A DNA stretch of 54,410 bases. Source: Candidatus Poseidoniales archaeon (GTDB lineage: Archaea; Thermoplasmatota; Poseidoniia; Poseidoniales; Poseidoniaceae). This document shows positions 51,212 through 54,410 of this stretch, piece after piece. The position numbers were made by a program, and so were the translations under genes. Location of the stretch: assembly GCA_012959275.1 (NCBI GenBank), contig DUDM01000064.1, positions 1 through 54,410 of the forward strand. Reading direction: 5' to 3'. Below the pieces are notes generated by a model, which had not been told where the DNA came from, searched no databases, and worked only from the letters and a program-made list of their open reading frames with translations. Within the stretch, counting starts at the first letter, position 1, and the number at the start of each line of letters is the position of its first letter.

Positions 51212-52495
51212 TCATAGGGCTCTCCAGCCAATATCAAGGCGGTATTGGGATTCTGCCAATTTAATTCCCTCCATCAAACGATAGGCAGCCTGTGCTGCCT
51301 GCTTCAAGTTTCGACCCATGCCAGTGGCTGAGAGGACCCTGCCTCCGGTGGCGATTAATTGGCCCCCTTGAAGTGAAGTTCCGGCATGATTGACCCAGGC
51401 TGCTAGTTCATCCTGAGATTTTCCTTCACGAGAACTTGGAAGAGAAATGAACCCGCCTTTTTCAGGAGAAAAGGGGTATCCTTTTGCCGCTAAAACCACC
51501 GTTAAACAGTGGCAATCAAGGAATGAAATTTGTTCATCTTCCAAACGACCTTCTGCTACTGCTAACAAATGGGAAGCCAAATCTGAATCAATTAAGGGCA
51601 GAGTTATTTGACACTCGGGGTCTCCGAATCGGACATTGTATTCAACCACATATGGGTCGTTATTTTCATCTATCATTAAACCGACATATAGCACTCCGCG
51701 ATATGGTATTTTAGTGGATTTTAGATAATTATGCATGGGTTTGACAATTCGTTCAATAGTTTTTGATTTAACCTCCTCATCAACCACTGGAGCAGGAGCA
51801 TAGGCTCCCATTCCACCGGTATTTGGGCCGCTATCCCCTTCATTCAATCGCTTGTGGTCTTGACTTGCCGGAAGACAAACAAATCCGGATTCATCCATCA
51901 ACACTAGCATGCTTGCTTCTTCGCCTGGTAAGAATGCTTCAAGTAAGACCTTGCCGTCGATTTCAATGGCGTCGAGTATTGCATTAGTTGCCTGCTCTCT
52001 ATCTCCAGTGACAACAACTCCTTTACCACCTGCGAGTACGTCTCTTTTGACCACCCATGGGTTGCCTGAAAAATCATTCAGTGCAGCATCAATTTGACTT
52101 TTCTCGGAAATTATTCGGAAATCCGCAGTTGGTACGCCATTCTCTTTCATTACATTCTTAGCCACTAATTTGCTCCCTTCCAGCATTGCATTTTTTGAAT
52201 CCGGTCCAAAACAGGGGATGTCTTTGCTACGAAGTAGGTCCGCTAATCCCTCAACGAGAGGCCCTTCTGGGCCAACAACGACCAAAGATGCCGATAAATC
52301 AACTGCGAGTTGAGTCATTGATTCAACATCAGAAGCAATCTCTGGATGATTTGTTGCAATCATTGCTGTACCAGCATTTCCTGGACTGACATGTACTGCA
52401 GATACAATTGGCGAGGCGACCAATGCCATAGCCAACGCATGCTCCCTGCCGCCACCACCAATAATCAGGATGACTAGGTCATTCTGCCTCGACAT
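51212..52495 (-). CDS. purD: Phosphoribosylamine-glycine ligase
   Basis: Second step of purine synthesis: ATP-dependent joining of 5-phosphoribosylamine and glycine to GAR, in the cytoplasm. At 427 residues it has the usual length. The N-terminal IIGGGGREHALAMAL is diagnostic. The ATP-grasp domain shows WVVKRDVLAGGKGVVVTGD, ACLPASQDHKRL-like FVCLPASQDHKRLNEGD, GPNTGGMGAYAPAP and EYNVRFGDPECQ (metal and phosphate ligands). No frameshift is seen. It is divergent from carS (85 bp between the starts) and upstream of aglB on the same strand with a 163-bp gap, which is large enough for a separate aglB promoter. Confidence 0.96.
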   Translation of the reverse strand: MSRQNDLVILIIGGGGREHALAMALVASPIVSAVHVSPGNAGTAMIATNHPEIASDVESMTQLAVDLSASLVVVGPEGPLVEGLADLLRSKDIPCFGPDSKNAMLEGSKLVAKNVMKENGVPTADFRIISEKSQIDAALNDFSGNPWVVKRDVLAGGKGVVVTGDREQATNAILDAIEIDGKVLLEAFLPGEEASMLVLMDESGFVCLPASQDHKRLNEGDSGPNTGGMGAYAPAPVVDEEVKSKTIERIVKPMHNYLKSTKIPYRGVLYVGLMIDENNDPYVVEYNVRFGDPECQITLPLIDSDLASHLLAVAEGRLEDEQISFLDCHCLTVVLAAKGYPFSPEKGGFISLPSSREGKSQDELAAWVNHAGTSLQGGQLIATGGRVLSATGMGRNLKQAAQAAYRLMEGIKLAESQYRLDIGWRAL

Positions 52496-52545
52496 GATTT
52501 GCTCACAATAACCTCAGGCAATAATCATTGAGATGAGAACTTCCG

Positions 52546-52553
52546 GTATATTG
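52546..52553 (+). promoter_or_regulatory. TATA-like box for carS
   Basis: The sequence gtatattg is centred about 30 bases before ATG 52581. This fits a leaderless transcript starting at or a few bases before that ATG, and is one reason for preferring it to the longer open frame from 52533. Confidence 0.45.
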
Positions 52554-52580
52554 AACAGCCTAATGCGCACAGGTCATTGT

Positions 52581-53240
52581 ATGGAGGGTGATGTGGGCAG
52601 CATTTACATCTGGCTTTTGGTACTCACAGTGCTATGGCTCTATCTCCCGGGGTTCTTGGTCAATACATGGGCAATGATGTGGGGCAAATGGTTCCCAAAG
52701 ACTGGCTATGGACCTTGGCCTATTGACGGGGGTAAAATTCATCGGGACGGGAATAGAGTTCTTGGTGATGGAAAAACTTGGAATGGCTTGATTGGTGGTG
52801 CAATGACCAGTGGACTACAAGCCATGTTGATGGTGAAACTCGTCTCAGGAAATGGTACTGACTCAGCGCCATTTGTTGATTTAATGTACGGGATTGGCCC
52901 TGAAGATTGGTTCTGGATGGGCGGGAGTATGGCAACTGCATTCTTTGTTGGTTCAATGCTAGGCCTTTCATCTCTAATCGGCGATAGTACAGGTTCCTAC
53001 ATCAAACGCCGTAGAGGAATGAAGCGAGAAGGCGATGTCAGCAGCAAAGCGCCACTTCTCGACACCTTGCCTTTTGCAATTGCAACCTTTGCCTTTGGGG
53101 CCATTTTTCTACAAGGCTCAGCGATTGGAGATCCAGACAATCTTATTGCAATGTTTATTATAATCATCTTTACACCTGTTCTACATAGAATGTTCAATAT
53201 AATTGGCTACCGGCTCGGCTGGAAAGATGTCCCATACTGA
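52581..53240 (+). CDS. carS: CDP-archaeol synthase (CTP:2,3-di-O-geranylgeranylglycerol phosphate cytidylyltransferase)
   Basis: Membrane enzyme that activates unsaturated archaetidic acid with CTP to give CDP-archaeol, the branch point of archaeal polar lipid synthesis. From ATG 52581 it is 219 residues (longer open frame from 52533; GTG 52593, preceded by GGAGGGTGA, is another option). Signature elements: PIDGGKIHRDGNRVLGDGKT followed by WNGLIGGAMTSG in the first cytosolic loop, and about five membrane spans, the last near residues 180-200. The length is slightly above the usual 170-190 residues because of a loop after the third span (KRRRGMKREGDVSSKAP). It marks the host as an archaeon with standard ether lipids. 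Confidence 0.92.
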   Translation: MEGDVGSIYIWLLVLTVLWLYLPGFLVNTWAMMWGKWFPKTGYGPWPIDGGKIHRDGNRVLGDGKTWNGLIGGAMTSGLQAMLMVKLVSGNGTDSAPFVDLMYGIGPEDWFWMGGSMATAFFVGSMLGLSSLIGDSTGSYIKRRRGMKREGDVSSKAPLLDTLPFAIATFAFGAIFLQGSAIGDPDNLIAMFIIIIFTPVLHRMFNIIGYRLGWKDVPY

Positions 53241-53297
53241 ATATTTATCAGTCAATCAGGCAATTTGTTTTTTGATGATGAGCGCCCGTCAGATTCC

Positions 53298-54410
53298 ATG
53301 CGCAGCCGAAACAGCATGATATGTGTCCTGATTTTACTCCTAATGGGTGCCGCACCAAGCCTTGCAGATGCCCCTACCGATGGCTCAACTATCACCATCA
53401 CTTCTGATGAATCATGGAGCTCATCTCTCACTTTAAATGGCAGCGTTACTATTGCGTCAGGAGCCACTCTAACAATAGATTCAAACACTGATATTGCTAC
53501 TTCATCAAGTATTACCGTTTCAAATGGTGGGAATTTGATAATCGATTCTAGTATTATCAATGCCCAAGAACAGATGGACTGGTTAGCGATGGATGATATA
53601 AGCGCCCAAATAACAATACCACTCCAAGGGACTGGAGGAGAAGTGTCAATCAAGTTCACATTCAAGGATTCTTTAGTTGAAAACATCCTGAAAGCAGGAT
53701 TCACAGGCTCTGAATTATCGAGTCAGAGCGGCGAGGATGCACAATTCACAACAAATTTAGAACAGGGTGTGACTGAAGTTTCAATCAATCTCTCAGCAGC
53801 AGGTTGGTTAGCCGTAAAAATCACTGAAGTCGATATCGTTGAATCAGGTACAGGAAGCAGTGTTGAGGATATCAGAAGCCTCCAGTATTCAGGGCTCAAA
53901 GCCGGTGCAGTAGCAACTTGGAGTTTGAATGTCATGGAAGGTGGAAGTCTTTTGAGCAGCCAATCATCCATCAGTGATGTTGACCTTGTGTGCTTTGGAA
54001 CATGCACATTAAACCAAACTACTATGCAGTCCTTTGAACCAATTGACCTTTCAGACTCTGGGATAATCACCTTGATAGATTCAAACCTAAATGGCAGCAT
54101 TGATGATGAAGATATCAAAAGTCTTTCTGGAGCAGAAGTCAATTGGGATGCAACAACAACTGGTTCTGGAGGTAATACTGATAGATGGATAATTGAAAGG
54201 ATTGGGCAAAAAGTAACCACACCTCTACCAGGTGTTCTTATTCAATTGGTTGAATTAGGTTATTGGAATGAAAGTAAAACTGTAACCACTGATTCAAATG
54301 GAATGTTTACGCTACCTAGCAGAATTATCCAATGGATGGATTCATCAGGCGAGGCGCACAATGAGTCGGCAAGAATTGAGAACATTAGTTTCAACAGGGC
54401 TTCTGCATGG
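53298..54410 (+). CDS. Secreted repeat protein, 5' part only (runs off the window)
   Basis: An open frame of 371 codons without a stop to the right edge. From ATG 53298 it starts with a signal peptide (MRSRNSMICVLILLLMGAAP, then SLADAP). The first about 80 residues after it have short beta-helix-like units (SLTLNGSVTIASGATLTIDS and SSITVSNGGNLIIDSS) like those at the start of the 39814 surface protein. A beta-rich region follows, then a carboxypeptidase-regulatory-like segment (PGVLIQLVELGYWNE, TTDSNGMFTLP) like those of the AglB extension. The opposite strand also has long open frames here, but they lack start features and recognisable content. Probably another surface protein; the anchor lies outside the window. 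Confidence 0.75.
   Translation, partial: MRSRNSMICVLILLLMGAAPSLADAPTDGSTITITSDESWSSSLTLNGSVTIASGATLTIDSNTDIATSSSITVSNGGNLIIDSSIINAQEQMDWLAMDDISAQITIPLQGTGGEVSIKFTFKDSLVENILKAGFTGSELSSQSGEDAQFTTNLEQGVTEVSINLSAAGWLAVKITEVDIVESGTGSSVEDIRSLQYSGLKAGAVATWSLNVMEGGSLLSSQSSISDVDLVCFGTCTLNQTTMQSFEPIDLSDSGIITLIDSNLNGSIDDEDIKSLSGAEVNWDATTTGSGGNTDRWIIERIGQKVTTPLPGVLIQLVELGYWNESKTVTTDSNGMFTLPSRIIQWMDSSGEAHNESARIENISFNRASAW

Noticed and set aside
53252-54220. Long open frames on the minus strand at the right end
   Set aside because: The plus strand has a full-length open frame with a signal peptide and repeat modules; the minus frames have no recognisable content and are explained by codon bias of the plus gene.

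Overview
The window reads as a chromosomal segment of a planktonic euryarchaeon, most likely Marine Group II (Poseidoniia/Thermoplasmata-related). The archaeal signature genes are an archaeal-type glutamyl-tRNA synthetase (window edge), ribosomal protein S15 in its long archaeal form, archaeosine synthase ArcS, CDP-archaeol synthase CarS, an STT3/AglB oligosaccharyltransferase and pilin-like secreted proteins with archaeal class III-type N-termini. A bacterial-type DnaJ, very long secreted repeat proteins and an AT-rich base composition fit the same group. The assignment is inferred from gene content; no rRNA gene is present to confirm it. I saw no tRNA, rRNA, CRISPR array or insertion sequence.

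Layout. (1) 1-16.8 kb: mostly short housekeeping or small membrane genes in alternating orientation: gltX (partial), a CBS-pair protein, a small helical protein followed by a zinc-ribbon membrane protein, then a minus-strand block arcS - rps15 - RecJ/Cdc45-like pseudoenzyme, a large membrane-anchored secreted protein, dnaJ, a second zinc-ribbon membrane protein, a family 2 glycosyltransferase, a COG1325-like RNA-binding protein, an unusual pyroglutamyl-peptidase/Nudix fusion, two small membrane proteins and a metzincin-like lipoprotein. (2) 16.8-28 kb: two giant minus-strand surface proteins, one membrane anchored with a Pro-rich cytoplasmic tail, the other built from Asp-rich calcium-type repeats around a propeller-like insert. 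(3) 28.2-32.9 kb: a metallo-beta-lactamase-fold hydrolase and three consecutive pilin-like membrane-anchored proteins, preceded by GC-rich hairpins. (4) 32.9-51 kb: a winged-helix/STAND ATPase/TPR regulator, a beta-helix giant surface protein, a membrane-anchored subtilase and a 3,249-residue AglB whose catalytic part is followed by a very long extracellular extension. (5) 51.2 kb to the end: purD, carS and the 5' part of another secreted repeat protein that runs off the window.

Together, roughly two thirds of the window codes for exported, membrane-anchored or surface-modifying proteins: large adhesin-like or envelope proteins, pilin-like subunits, secreted proteases and the N-glycosylation enzyme that would decorate them. 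The best candidates for something undescribed are the giant AglB with a sequon-rich extracellular tail, a shared cytoplasmic Trp-rich tail module on two giant surface proteins, the three-gene pilin-like operon with its structured upstream region next to a STAND regulator, and the pyroglutamyl-peptidase/Nudix fusion. All functional statements rest on reading motifs by eye; no database search was run.
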